The translations under genes were made by a program, and so were the position numbers. Shown one piece after another: positions 1 through 11,574 of a DNA stretch of 64,000 nt. The notes below the pieces were generated by a model, which was given only the letters and a program-made list of their open reading frames with translations, had not been told where the DNA came from and did no database searches. The DNA is from Diogma glabrata. Lineage: Eukaryota > Arthropoda > Insecta > Diptera > Cylindrotomidae. Location of the stretch: assembly GCA_963693315.1 (NCBI GenBank), contig OY856186.1, forward strand, positions 93,097,802-93,161,801. The letters run 5' to 3'. Numbering within the stretch: position 1 is the stretch's first letter; each line of letters begins with the position of its first letter.

Positions 1-429
1 TAGTTATAATATTTCCGAGTCGGATTTTTATTCAATCATACCACCACTGAATAATGTATAGGAAAAGTGGTTTACGTCGATAATGTGGCACCCATTGTCG
101 ATAGGGTGGCACCCTTGAGCTACAATGTCTCTATTCCAAAATTATTTCTAAAATATCAGCTTAACTTTACTATCTAATATACGTTTTACATTTCAAACAA
201 ATTAATTGCAAACACCTAATAAACAATCAAATTACCGTGTTTTCAAATGATCTCAAAATAGTTTTTTTTCCTTTATCTTGAAACTCAACAAATAAATTGG
301 AATAGATTGTTTTTCAATGGACACAAAAATAATTACTATTGACTAAAATGGCGGTTATGCAATTACTGCAGCTTTGCAAATTTTATAGGTAGATACATGC
401 TCATACTGTTTGTTTTCAGTTTTATATAT
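1..429. other. AT-rich DNA, no gene seen
   Basis: I see no convincing reading frame here. Positions about 82-127 contain two GGGTGGCACCC-like blocks that resemble the right-end sequence of the hAT element near 4330-4370, but they do not form a clean matching terminal repeat. Confidence 0.5.
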
Positions 430-869
430 TTAAATATTTGAATTAAATGAAAGTTTATCATTTAAAATTACATTTTGTTGGGTTTTAAATCCCTTGTAAA
501 TTTCAAACTCATCAAGAGATTCTTTTAGAGATCCTTGGCTACATAAATGTAAAGCCTTCCAATTTTTTTTTAAAGTGGTGTAGCTATTGTTATTAACTAT
601 GTAAATGATTTGCAAAAATAGACTTTAATTTGTTTATTTTTCTTCTTAGGAAGGTATTCCTTAAATCAGTCTTTAAAACATTTTCCGGTTTTCCCGATGT
701 AAAATTTTTCACAAGAATCACATTTAATTTTGTAAATTATTGAGCATGATTCTAATTGGATATTTAATTTTGGATTCAATTCTTTATATAAAATATCTTT
801 TAGGATTTTATACTTATATTTTTTTAAATAGTTCCTTATAATATTAGGTATATGATTCGTATATTCCAT
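430..869 (-). pseudogene. Penelope-like element, GIY-YIG endonuclease fragment
   Basis: Two minus-strand blocks (869-666, then 615-430) read as the C-terminal endonuclease of a Penelope-like retroelement. The first carries the core YKIKCDSCEKFYIGKTG, with the spaced cysteines and the GIY-YIG-like IYK..YIGKTG pattern. The second carries the conserved family end DEFEIYKGFKT. An in-frame stop just after CFKD and a frame change near 620 break the join. No reverse transcriptase lies upstream, so this is a dead 3' fragment. It is not the same copy as the element at 27180-29663. The assignment rests on motif order typical of the family. Confidence 0.75.
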
Positions 870-1019
870 TTTATCAAATATTATTTAATATAAGTTGTTA
901 CAAGGAAACGTGGCGGAGTATTTAGTCGTTAACACAGTGTACTTATTATGAACTAGACATATATGTATCCTACAAATATATTTAGAATTAATACTTTGCT
1001 GATACCTACTATAATTAAA

Positions 1020-4000
1020 AATATTTTTTTAGATTTCGTTTAGCAAATATTCCAAAAAATAAATATGCCATCTATAAATATGTTACAAAACCCGATGATA
1101 TCCAAGGTTCATCAAAAGAAACTGATTCTCACGTTGATGCAACGAATGTTTCAGAGAATATTGGCTCATCTTTGGAAAGTAAGGTTGTATCTTTCCTTAG
1201 GTGAGAATGTCCTATTTCACGTTCCAAGTAGTTCCAATATCAAAGCCAGTTAGAATGTCCAGGTAGAATAATGATTTTCTTTATATTATAAATAATAAGC
1301 CAGAGTGTTTATTTTAACTTGATGTTTATTGTCATACGCTCGAACAAAAAGTGAGTTCTTATTAATTTATTAGTAAAACGTTACTTTCGTAAAATATTAA
1401 TATTATCTTGATTTACAAGTTTATACATAAAAAATAATGTTCATGCTGGAGAGCAATAAAATAATTCTACAATACGCACTCCAGTAATGAATTCTAATAT
1501 AAAATAATAGTAGATTATAATATATCTATATAACAAGTAACAGCGACAATACAGAATTAATAATGATAACCTATGATGAAGACGAATTAGAAAGAAATAC
1601 TGAAAATGACTGTGATAATGCTGCTAATGCTTCTACTATCGAAGACAATATTTGCATGGGTGAATCACTTCAGGACTTAAGAGATGTATCACATTGGAAT
1701 ATACTCGTCTCTGATAATGTTCGCATTGAAATTATAAAAAAGGAAGTGAACCTTTTCAAAATAGAGAAGGGTCGTTTGCTACTGTATCTAGACACGGGTT
1801 GGATATAAAAGGTGATGTTCGCCATCTTTCTAAAGAATGGTATTATAAAGTGATGCCTTATGGTGAAAAAATTCTGCGGTCATGGATGGTTTATTCTCCT
1901 TTAAATAATAACCTGTACTGCTTCTGCTGTCGTATATTAGCTGTCACCAATAGTAATAATACAAAATCTACGACTGGATTTCAGAAGTGGTGGAAACTAA
2001 ATCCCAAAGTAACCGACCATCAAACTTCAAAGGAACATCTGGAGAATTTTTAAAAGTTGCAAACTTTGGAAATGAGGTTAAAATTTCATAAAACGATAGG
2101 AGACGCAGCCTTACAATTAATAGATAATGAAAAACAGAAGTGGAAACATCTTTTATCCAGATTATTGGATAAAACTTTTCTTTTATCTAAACAAAACCTA
2201 ACATTTCGTTGATATGATGAAGGACAAAGTTCTTCAAATAAAGGCAATCTTTTAGAACTAGTCAATCTATTGTCAAAGTATGATGTAGTGTTAAAAGAAC
2301 ACCGTTTGAATTGGGGAGCATGGTAAATCACCAAAAGTATCATATTTGTCATCAGATATACAAAATGAGTTCATAAATGTTTTAGCGAACCACGTAAAGT
2401 TTAAGCTGTCAACGAAATTAAATCGGTTAAATATTTTGGAATTATGTTTGATAGCACACCTGACATTTCACATATTGATCAAATGTCAGAAGTGATTCGT
2501 TATGTGAAAATTGATGGTAGAAAAGTGGAAATCAAGGAAGTATTCCTTGGATTTTTTCCTTTACATGGAAAAAAGCCGCTGATTTAAGCGGTGAAATTCT
2601 TACACTGAAAAAAAAATTGAAGTAATGACAACCTGATATCGAAGTTGGCAGATTATTATTCATGCAAAGAAAAGATATTTACAAACAATTTCACCGTGAT
2701 GGGACAACTACTTAGTACTCAGTAACATTGTCCTGACAACAGAATGAGGTTTATTTAAAATATAAAGTGTTATATCAAATGTAACAGTAGTTGAATAAAG
2801 TTAATAACTATTTCCATGAAAACATATTTCTTTGGCCTTATATCATGAATTTTTCATTTTAAAATTTAAGTATTTGAGATTAATTGAACTATATTTTATT
2901 TTCACATAAATATTTCATGTGATTGTCGGCTTATAATTGTACAGTTGTTGAATCAATCTCGTAGTTCGATTCGCCATATCTGCCCGCACGGTGAGGTTGA
3001 GACAACTGCATTTCGATTGGAAATAGGACATGTTTTTTTTAGCGTAAAAATCTTGAAAATGACGGTATAGATGTAATGAATCGTCGTTCCAAAGGTTATG
3101 ATAATGCAGCTGTAATGAGTAGTATATACATGGAGGAGTGCAAGCTATTATTAAAGCAAAATATAACAAAGCAATTTTTGTCGGCTGCATAGATCATTCA
3201 ATTAATTTATGTGGCCAACACTCATTTGCACAAAATGTAGCTTGTGTAACGTTTTTCAGAACAGTGGAAGCCATTTTTACATGTTTTTCTGCTTCGTCTA
3301 GCCGCTGGGAAGTGCTTGTTAAACACAACAAAGCAACTGTTAAAAGACTCTTAACAACGCATTGGAGTGCTCATTATGCGGCAGTAAAAGTATTGGCCGA
3401 ATATTTTTATGGGATTGTGGCTGCAGTTGAGAAGTTTAGTGATCAACAAAAAAATGTAGACACTAGAGGCGCTGCACAGAACCTGTTCCATGCAGCATGT
3501 GATTTTACGTTTCTTTGCTATCTTTTGTTTTGGAATGATATTCTTATTGAAATAATATCTGTGCTCAGATTGGATTGCAAAGCAAGGGCTTGAATATTGA
3601 TCAATTAGTTACAAAAATAGAGTGAATTCGTAACGAAGTCACATTGTAGAAGAGGCAATAATTCTTGCTGCGAAAAAATCGGAGGACTATGACATTGGAA
3701 TGGAAAGCCGAATTCGTCGTAAAAACGTAAAAAACCAATGGCTGGTGAGTTTGCCCCTGATGTTGGATTGACACTGAGAGCTGAACTTAAAAAGGACATG
3801 TTGCAATATCTTGACCGATTCAGTGTTGAACTCCGAACTAGACTTAAGTCAATTTAAGATTTAGCTTCACTGTTCGAGATTGTGCAGACACACACTTAGC
3901 TTTTGGCGAACAGTGAAGAGTTGAAATTATCTGTATCAAAATTTACTTAATTTATTTAATTTAGTTTTTATGATGAGTTATCGGCAACAGAACTCCTCAT

Positions 4001-4260
4001 AGAGATACCAAGGTTGAGGAGGCATTTAAAAGCGGCCAATGTTACAATTTCTAGCTGGGTGTACCTAGACTTTTTGAAATTCATCGTAGAATAGGGTTTT
4101 TCAGAATTTCTTCCGAATCTTACGGTCGCGCTAAAGTTATTTATGACTTTTTGCGTATTAGTGGCTTCGTGTGAGAGAAGTTTCAGCCAATTAAGATTAA
4201 TTAAAAATTAATTGCGGGCAACAATGACCCAATGTAGCTTATTAATAATAATGCTCATTT
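1020..4260 (+). pseudogene. hAT transposase relic (ZMYM1-like, TTF-type zinc finger)
   Basis: Fragments in successive frames follow the order of a hAT transposase of the ZMYM1-like group. A region near 1563-1790 precedes a TTF-type zinc finger at 1799-2053 (SWMVYSP, YCFCC, then a spaced H..S..H). The catalytic core begins near 2440 (FGIMFDSTPD), continues with KGYDNAAVMS near 3090 and the HSINLCG block in the open stretch 3138-3593, and ends with the dimerisation motif VASCERSFSQLRL at about 4160-4200. Frameshifts lie near 1750-1800, after 2053 and around 2580-3130, with several stops, so no protein can be made. A possible upstream exon (about 1034-1185) is suggested by a polypyrimidine-AG and an open frame but is weak. 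Confidence 0.8.
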
Positions 4261-4327
4261 GTATTAATTAAAAAAAATTATAGATTACGTTTATTGGCTT
4301 TTTATTATTACTGACCGTTTATATTTT

Positions 4328-4381
4328 TGGGGTGACACCACAATATCCGCCCCGGGTGCCACCCATGCTAGCTACGCCACT
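4328..4381. repeat. right terminal sequence of the hAT element
   Basis: The plus strand ends in CTAGCTACGCCACTG, the complement of the CAGTGGCGTAGCTAG terminus common in hAT elements. It abuts the LINE fragment at 4381 exactly where the LINE reading frame stops making sense. A matching left end was not found intact. Confidence 0.65.
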
Positions 4382-4770
4382 GGCATGGTTTCAGTACTCC
4401 AGATAATTTGAACAAGTTCAAACAATTTTAAAGAAAGATCTTCACCACCATTTTTACAATCGTGTTTGACAATCATTTCGGATGTTATATCGTCGATACC
4501 AGGTGCTTTATTACGTTTTAATTTTTGGCAGCGTCGTTTCGTCTTTGGTGGGTTCGCCTTTATGTATTTTGTATGCACGAACAAGCTTTGCTCGTCGTCC
4601 AACTTGTTGTTGGTCACTTAAGTTGAGAAGATTCTCAAAATAAGCGGCCCGTGTATATAAAATATTTTTAAGGTCTTTTTGTAGCTCCCCATCTTCGTTT
4701 TGAATAGCAGTTGATCAAGTTTGAGGTTCCTTCTTTAAGGTTTGCTTGCACCTGTTAATCGTTATTTTTT
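4381..4770 (-). pseudogene. non-LTR retrotransposon RT fragment
   Basis: On the minus strand a region near 4770-4560 reads as the linker before the RT domain (pattern EDGELQKD...YFENLLN). After a frame change it becomes the start of the RT with LKRNKAPGIDDITSEMIVK, the KAPG.D.I..E.. block of endonuclease-bearing LINEs. The frame ends at the hAT terminus at 4381, after the ...TETMP stretch where the LINE would continue. Stops and a frameshift make it dead. Confidence 0.75.
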
Positions 4771-5121
4771 TGGCTTGACATTATATATATTACTTTTTTT
4801 TAAATAGGAGACGAGCAAATTTTCAAACTCCACTTGAATTACAAAATAATGGTAAAACTAAAACAAATCTATTCACTTTTTCTTGTGTTGTGAAATAATT
4901 GAAATTCGGGGAATATCTTAGTTAACCAAAATATGTGGTTAAAATCGAAAGAAAAAATAATTTTTCACGATATTTTTGTTGTTTCTCAGAAATTTAACAA
5001 AAAAATTTGATTTTAATATTTTGAAAATTTTCAAAGAAAACGCTAAAGTGAATCAACGTTATACGAGGTTTTACTGTATTACCTACTGTTATTAACACTT
5101 TTTTCATCAAATAATATTTAC
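4771..5121. other. AT-rich spacer, no gene seen
   Basis: No open frame with recognisable content; mostly poly(A)/poly(T)-rich sequence between the LINE fragment and the foldback element. Confidence 0.5.
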
Positions 5122-5560
5122 TAAGAGGGCCCGGCGTGCTTCGCTACGCTTATAAATAAAGTTTTTGCATAGACATTTTTTTGACGTAGAAGCAATGATT
5201 TCAAAAAGTGGTTATGAGAAATGCTAGCATATAATTTTTAATTTTTCTTTCTAAATATATGAATGAAAAATAATCAGAACTCTAGCTGATCAGTTCGGAT
5301 ATATGAAAAATTAGCGATCAAATAAGTTAGAGATCAAATAAGCTTACTTGAAACCTTATCTGATCGCTAATTTTTCATATATCCGAACTGATCAGCTAGA
5401 GTTATGATTATTTTTCATTCATATATTTAAAAAGAAAAATTAAAATTATATGCTAGTATTTCTCATAACCACTTTTTGAAATCATTGCTTCTACGTCAAC
5501 AAAATGTCTACGCAAAAACTTCATTTATAAGCGTAGCGAACCACGCCGGGCCCTCCTAGT
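5122..5560. mobile_element. foldback (long inverted repeat) MITE
   Basis: Left arm 5122-5326 and right arm 5355-5560 are near-perfect inverted copies (about 205 nt each) around a 28-nt centre. The tips read ACTAAGAGGGCCCGGCGTG and, on the other strand, ACTAGGAGGGCCCGGCGTG. Inner arms end with GATCAGTTCGGATATATG and its complement. No coding capacity. The GC-rich tips against AT-rich DNA suggest a discrete non-autonomous element. No clear target-site duplication was identified. Confidence 0.85.
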
Positions 5561-5563
5561 ATA

Positions 5564-6303
5564 TAAAAATACAACAATCAATAATCAATTTTTTATCCTC
5601 TTTCATTCACAAACAATATATATTAAAAATTCTAACAATCAAATTTACGATCTCAAGCTATCATACCAAACACACACATTACAAAATTGTCGCTGAAAAA
5701 ACAATACAACAATCAATAATTAATTTTTTATCCTCTTTCATTCACAAACAATATATATTAGAAATTCTAATAATCAAATCTACGATCTCAAACTATCATA
5801 CCAAACACACACATTATAAAATTGTCGCTGAAAAAAAAATACAACAATCAATAATCAATTGTTTATCCTCTTTTTCATTCACAAACAATATATATTGAAA
5901 ATTCTAACAATCAAATCTACGATCTCAAACTATCATACCAAACACACACATTACAAAATTGTCGCTGAAAAAAAAACACAACAATCAATAATCAATTTTT
6001 TATCCCCTTTCATTCACAAACAATATATATTAAAAATTCTAACAATCAAATTTACGATCTCAAACTATCATACCAAATACACACATTACAAAATTGTCGC
6101 TGAAAAAAAAAACACAACAATCAATAATCAATTTTTTATCCTCTTTCATTAACAAACAATATATATTAAAAATTCTAACAATCAAATTTACGATCTCAAA
6201 CTATCATACCAAACACACACATTACAAAATTGTCGCTGAAAAAGAAACACAACAATCAATAATCAATTTTTTATCCTCTTTCATTCACAAACAATATATA
6301 TCT
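5564..6303. repeat. tandem repeat, about 135-bp unit, about 5.5 copies
   Basis: The marker TATCCTCTTTCATTCAC recurs (with small changes) with TCCTC or its variant at 5596, 5731, 5866, 6003, 6139 and 6274, giving a period of 135-137 bp. Each unit also carries ACAATATATATT, a CAAACACACACATTA block and AAAATTGTCGCTG followed by an A-run of varying length. The array begins directly after the foldback element. ORFs across it are by-products of the repetition. Confidence 0.9.
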
Positions 6304-7164
6304 AACTAAATATTCAACGTATTAATATATAAGATAAAACAACAAAGAAAAATAACGTCCTTACTCTCTTAGATCAATGCGTAAACTGAAAAGAAAATAT
6401 AAAATACTGTAAACAAAGAAAAGATTTGGACGATTCCATGTGATCCATTTGATTTGATTTGAGGGGAGGCAGTTGAATTCAAAAATACATTATAATTCGT
6501 TTCTAACTTTTTTATTTATGATCCGATAAATCCCAAAAATCTCTCAGATCTAGGTTACACTAATATCAGCTAGCAGTGAAAATTTGGAATAAGTGAAAAT
6601 TCGAATAAAAAGCCTTAGGCTGTACAAAGTACAAAGTTAATACGCTAATATATAAGATTCTGGTTAAAAATTTTAATGATTTTTTAAGAAATAAGTCAGA
6701 TAAATCGCTTGAACATAAACAAACATTGTTGGGACTGTTTTTTTAATTAATTTTGTTAGACATATGTGAGGGGTTATCTTGAAAAGATGTTCCAATAATT
6801 TAGCTTGTGATTCACGCTAATTGTAATTGAAGCGATATTCCAATAATCTAGCTGATTTTCATAAATTTAACCAAACTAATATCCAATCTTGAAAGTATTG
6901 TCAACTTCAGTTGAAAGCTGATTTTGAACAAATCTATTTGCTACTTCTGTCTTCAAGTTTCAATAGTTAAACCATATCTTCTTAGCAAGTTACAAATTTC
7001 ATATTCCAAATAAAAATTATTAATTTCGTCAAAATGAGAAAATTCATTTAAGGTAAAAAAACTTCCACTTAAAAATAAATTAAATCAACACAAATTAAAT
7101 AATAAAAAAAAGATGCGATTACGAATACAAACCTGTTAAAGTTAAATTAGCAGTGTTCGCCACA
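6304..7164 (-). repeat. presumed 3' LTR of the gypsy element (outer limit unknown)
   Basis: Immediately downstream of pol on the minus strand, a polypurine tract is followed by TGTGGCGAACACTGC at 7164, which looks like an LTR start. I could not find the LTR outer end or a second copy of this sequence upstream of gag, so the lower limit is arbitrary; the region otherwise holds no recognisable gene. Confidence 0.35.
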
Positions 7165-7180
7165 ATACTCCCCCCCTAGT
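7165..7180 (-). promoter_or_regulatory. polypurine tract of the gypsy element
   Basis: Minus strand reads ACTAGGGGGGGAGTAT directly before the presumed LTR start. This is the expected position and composition for the plus-strand primer of a Ty3/gypsy element. Confidence 0.7.
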
Positions 7181-7275
7181 GCCATCGCAGATGGGACGAT
7201 AAGAAAAACAAGAAGAAGGGAATTTCAATTTTAATATGCCGTAGCATTAAGAAAGCGAGCAGGAGTTCTGGTAGT

Positions 7276-8705
7276 TCAACCTGCTCTGGTAGTTGCAGCG
7301 GAAGGGTTAAAGGTGAACGTTTGAGGTGTTAGATTAAATTTAACCTTTTTAGCAGTTTCACGCGTTTGCGTTGTGTTTCCCAACTTCTGTGGAAGTGGAA
7401 GGTAAAGACTTAAAGGTGTCCGAAGAAGAAGATTGGACGATGTCTGTAGAAGACGGTATTTCGTCTGCACGATTAAGATTTTTGCTAAAAGACAATGGAG
7501 GTTGAGTCGAGATATCTTCAGATTCTGACCTAAAACAAGGTTTTAACCTGTCGATTGAGACTCGAATGTGTTGACCTTTGCCATCAATGACGAAGTTCTT
7601 TTTATCGCGACTAATGACTAGGTATGAACCTTCGTATGGAGGCTGAAGCGACTTGCGCACTAAGTCAGTGCGTAAAAAGACATGTGAGCAAGAATTAAGG
7701 GCTTTGAAAACAAAAACTTTGTCAGAAGAGTGCCTTGATGCATTAATAGGACGAAGGTGATCGAAGTGTTGTTTCAATTGTGAAACGGAATCAGATTGTG
7801 GAATGAAATTTGAATTCTTGCTGAAAAATTCTCCAGGAAGACGAATTTGCGTACCATAAACTAGTTCTGCAGATGAAGATTGGAAATCTTCACGAAAAGT
7901 GGTTCGTAAACCAAGTAGGATTGAAGGTAATATCCTTGTCCAGTCTGTCCTGTCGTAAGCCATGATAGCAGATTTGAGTGTCCGATGCCAACGTTCTATG
8001 AGACCGTTACATTTAGGATTGTAACTAGTAGTGCGTTTGCGTTCGAAACCTATAAGTTTAGACAACTCACAAAAGAGATTGGATTCGAATTGGGAGCCCT
8101 GATCAGTGACGATTACTGAAAGAACTCCGAATCGAGCGATCCAATTAGAGTAGAGTGCTGAGGCTACCGTTTCAGCAGTGATATCCGAGATGGGGATGGC
8201 TTCAGGCCAGCGAGTATAGCGGTCAATAATTGTGACACAATATCGTTTGTTCTCAGAAGTAGGAAGTGAACCAATTATGTCCATATGTATCTCGGAAAAT
8301 CGTTGTGAAGTTGGGGCATAGCTACCCAAAGGAGATTGTGTGTGCCTAGAAACTTTTGCCTTTTGATAAGCCAGGCAGTTCTGTGCCATTTGTTTAACGT
8401 GCTTTTTAATGGATGGCCAAATGACCTTATCCGTAAAGAGTTTGACGGAACTGTTAACCCCTGGATGGGATAAATTATGTAGGCTATTGAAAACAGACTG
8501 TCGAAATTGCTTTGGTATATATGGGCGAGCGTTACCAGAAGAAGATTGTCCAAAAGTTAACGGAAAAGATCGGAATTAAAGTGTGGGACTAGTGTCCACT
8601 AATTCCTTTAGTTCGCAGTCATCGAACTGAGCATCAGCAATTTCGTTATAGTTAATACATTCTGGTATTGATAGTTGATCGATACGAGAAAGTGTATCTG
8701 CAACT
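7276..8705 (-). pseudogene. gypsy pol, RNase H tail and integrase
   Basis: Downstream of the nested insertion pol resumes at 8705 with the ADTLSR motif that normally follows RNase H. A stop lies near 8577. The zinc-finger region (about 8520-8350) keeps two histidines (LHNLSH) but reads NCLAYQKAK, with tyrosine where the last cysteine is usual. The catalytic core keeps all three acidic residues: D in HMDIIG, D in VTDQGSQF and E in GLIERWH, with 35 residues between the second and third. The open stretch is 8389-7358. A frame change near 7360-7400 moves the C-terminal tail to another frame ending about 7276. Integrase would insert the cDNA copy. The core is intact but the flanking breaks make the gene inactive. 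Confidence 0.85.
8702..8705. repeat. target-site duplication AACT (left)
   Basis: AACT precedes the terminal repeat starting at 8706 and recurs at 11575-11578 after the other end. Removing one copy with the insertion restores the reading frame across the junction of RNase H and the linker. Confidence 0.85.
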
Positions 8706-9554
8706 GGGCTATTATTTTGAAAACGTACATCGAAAAAAAAACAACTATTTTTTAAAAATCTGAAATTTTGATATATTGTTGGTATTGACGAAAGGAAAAA
8801 AGTAATTTCTGCTTTTATTTTTTGTGTACTCTGAATCGGAGTTATGCGCGGTTGAATTTTGGGGCTTTTTCACGTAGTTTTTGGTAATGGTGGCAATGTT
8901 TTGTGAATAGGTGCCACAAATTTCATCCGACTTACGTATATTTTTGCAAGTAAAAAGGAAAATAATTGAATAATTGAAATAAGTAAGTTTAAAATTAATA
9001 ACTTTTCTCTTTTCCGCTAGGTGGCGCGTAAAACCTCGGTTTACTTCAAAGCTCATATCTCAAAAAGTAGGCTTTTTTTTTTTTATTTTTCACAAATTTT
9101 AAAGTAAACATATGCAGCTATGAAATTGAGAAATAAAAAGTTAGCAATTCAATATGGATTTTTTCTTACGATTTTTTAAAGTTTGGTATATGAAAAATTC
9201 ACATGTGTTTTTTTATTAAGTTAATAATCCTGTACTAAATGTGGATCTAATAAATTAAACATTTCATATTTTAACACCTGCAATAAATTTGAACCTTTTT
9301 TTGTGTATTTCTGATTGAGAAACAGGTTTTTATTCAGCATAAGAATTGGAGATCCCAATGATCGAAGATTTTGTTATAATTTCAACATCACCAACACTAA
9401 CATTAGAAAAAAACATTAAAAAAATATTTTTCCTATAAACATTATAATTTAATCAATATTATAAATAAATACATTAAAAAATTAATTTATATATTTTTTT
9501 TTGCCTTTAAATTGAAATATTTATGATCATCAGAAAAAGAAAACATTTTGGCAA

Positions 9555-10580
9555 TTATTTTATCGGGTGTAGTGTTATCCGGTAAAAAACAGTGGAATCC
9601 TTGAGTTCTTTGTTTTCTTCCAAGAACATTTCGTAGATGTCGGTGAGGGTCCATAACACCAACCGCTTTGATTTCTTAATTTTTGTCGATCCTTCTGTAA
9701 TAGTAACAACATCTTTAAGGCCAGGCATTGTTCTACTAATTTCCTCTGATAAGAAGTATGTTTGAATTTGTTTTACTATATTTTGTGACAAACTGTGCAC
9801 TTGTTTGCTTTGAGGCCAACTGTAGGGACCTACTGTTTCCAACAGATCCATGGCGAATTCTACCAGTCGTCTTGATGCATTAAATTCATCCTGGATACGT
9901 TGATTTGACCAAAATTTACGCGGTAGAGTTGTCAACAAAAACACTTGTTTTGATTTACAGCTGGCATCTTTAAACTCTTTTTTAAGGTTCATAAGCCATG
10001 ATGTATATTCACATTCCTCGTTTGGTGATAACACTTTAACTGAATCTACTTGAAATATTCTTTGACTTATTGCCGATGTGACACTTGCAATTTTTTTATA
10101 ACTTCCTGTTGTAATATGATTTTGTTTGGTAGGAGATTCAGCTAACCTTCCAAGAACATTGTTAATTTCTTCTAAAATGTCATTAAGTAGTTCAGGAACT
10201 GGTGGAGATATAGTATCAACCGAAACTGGTGATGGATCTAAAGATGCTGGAGGTATTTGAATATTTTCGTTCGTTGGAACATTTTCAACATCCTGATTTA
10301 TAGAAATAATTTCACTATCGATAGTTTCCGAACATGAAAGCTGCTGTATAGAACATATTAGTTGCATATGAATTTTTATTCATTTTAATAAAATAATTAA
10401 ATTTACCTTATTTTTATAGATATAAGTGCGACATGTTTCACATATAAACTGGTCAACACGTAAAGTAAAATTTAGGGTCGCAGCTTTTTGAATAACAGCT
10501 GGTGTGACCAGTTTCACATTTTTTGATGTCCGCTGATGATTTTTGAGACCGTACAAGTTACAGCACAATTTGAGAGGCAT
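9555..10580 (-). CDS. truncated transposase-like protein, two exons
   Basis: Exon 1 is 10580-10407 (58 codons, ATG start) and exon 2 is 10343-9555, joined over a 63-nt phase-0 intron (AAG|GTAAAT ... TATACAG|CAG). Together they encode about 320 residues. The N-terminus has spaced cysteines (LCCNLYGLK ... FICETCRTYIYK) that look like a zinc-binding domain. A Pro/Ser-rich linker follows, then SEEISRTMPGLKDVVTI and KRLVLWTLTDIYEMF. I recognise this last block as typical of uncharacterised, probably transposon-encoded, invertebrate proteins, where it is followed by further sequence. Here the protein stops soon after (ITLHPIK), so the C-terminal catalytic part is probably deleted and the element is likely non-autonomous. 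No DDE motif is visible. Confidence 0.6.
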
Positions 10581-10974
10581 TTCTATTATTATCTTTTCTA
10601 AACGTTACGTCTTCTAAATATTTTGGAATATAATTGATTATAAGGCAACCCAATCAATATATATATATATATACCCTTGAAATAGTTTTGACATAGGTAG
10701 AATCAGGTAAAATTAGGTAGGTACAATTTAATATATTTTGATTGGATGCAAGTATGATTTGGTCAAAAACCGTTTGTAGGCGTCATTAGAAATTTTAAAT
10801 GTTAAAATTATGAGCCTCTAATGAGAATTTAATTAGTAAAAAGGGGCTGAATAGACATTTTTTAAAATGAATAAACATTTTACACACCCTTTTAATAATT
10901 TAAATTCCTTTATTTTACCACATAACTTAAATTAATTTTTAATAAGTTTTTAACCATTTAACCGCACAGAAAAT
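10581..10974. other. internal non-coding part of the nested transposon
   Basis: AT-rich sequence between the transposase-like start and the right inverted repeat. It includes a TATATATATATATA run near 10659-10672, a possible promoter region for the minus-strand gene, but nothing specific supports that. Confidence 0.4.
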
Positions 10975-11574
10975 GGTTCAAATTTATTGCAGGTGTTAAA
11001 ATATGAAATGTTTAATTTATTAGATCCACATTTAGTACAGGATTATTAACTTAATAAAAAAACACATGTGAATTTTTCATATACCAAACTTTAAAAAATC
11101 GTAAGAAAAAATCCATATTGAATTGCTGACTTTTTATTTCTTAATTTCATAGCTGCATATGTTTACTTTAAAATTTGTGAAAAACAAAAAAAAAAAAAGC
11201 CTACTTTTTGAGATATGAGCTTTGAAGTAAACCATGGTTTTACGCGCCGCCTAGCGGAAAAGAGAAAAGTTATTAATTTTAAACTTACTTATTTCAATTA
11301 TTCAATTATTTTCCTTTTTACTTGCAAAAATATACGTAAGTCGGATGAAATTTGTGGCACCTATTCACAAAACATTGCCACCATTACCAAAAACTACGTG
11401 AAAAAGCCCCAAAATTCAACCGCGCATAACTCCGATTCAGAGTACACAAAAAATAAAAGCAGAAATTACTTTTTTCCTTTTGTCATTGCCAACAATATAT
11501 CAAAATTTCAGAATTTTTAAAAATCAAAAATTTAAAAATCAACAAAAAAATGTACGTTTTCAAAATAATAGCCC

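Larger units (their letters stand above)
8706..11574 (-). mobile_element. DNA transposon with about 590-bp terminal inverted repeats, nested in gypsy pol
   Basis: Left arm 8706-9295 and right arm 10975-11574 are inverted copies starting GGGCTATTATTTTGAAAACG. The flanking 4-bp duplication is AACT. The interior codes on the minus strand for a two-exon protein that seems to lack a catalytic domain. Four-bp duplications are known for Sola, Ginger, Academ and Chapaev groups; the superfamily cannot be settled by eye. The mirror-image 100-codon frames in the arms (9056-8745 and 11215-11520) are the same sequence read from each repeat and are not taken as genes. Confidence 0.85.

Noticed and set aside
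82..127. GGGTGGCACCC blocks as the left end of the hAT element
   Set aside because: Only the inner word matches the right end; the CAGTGGCGTAGCTAG tip is absent.
2086..3190. Minus-strand ORFs of 88 and 91 codons
   Set aside because: They overlap plus-strand hAT transposase motifs in other frames.
5859..6309. Overlapping ORFs of 97 and 71 codons
   Set aside because: They run through the 135-bp tandem repeat and repeat the same peptide; a by-product of the repeat.
8745..9056. 103-codon ORF, mirrored at 11215-11520
   Set aside because: Both are the same stretch of the inverted repeat read from each end; no domain and no support beyond the repeat itself.
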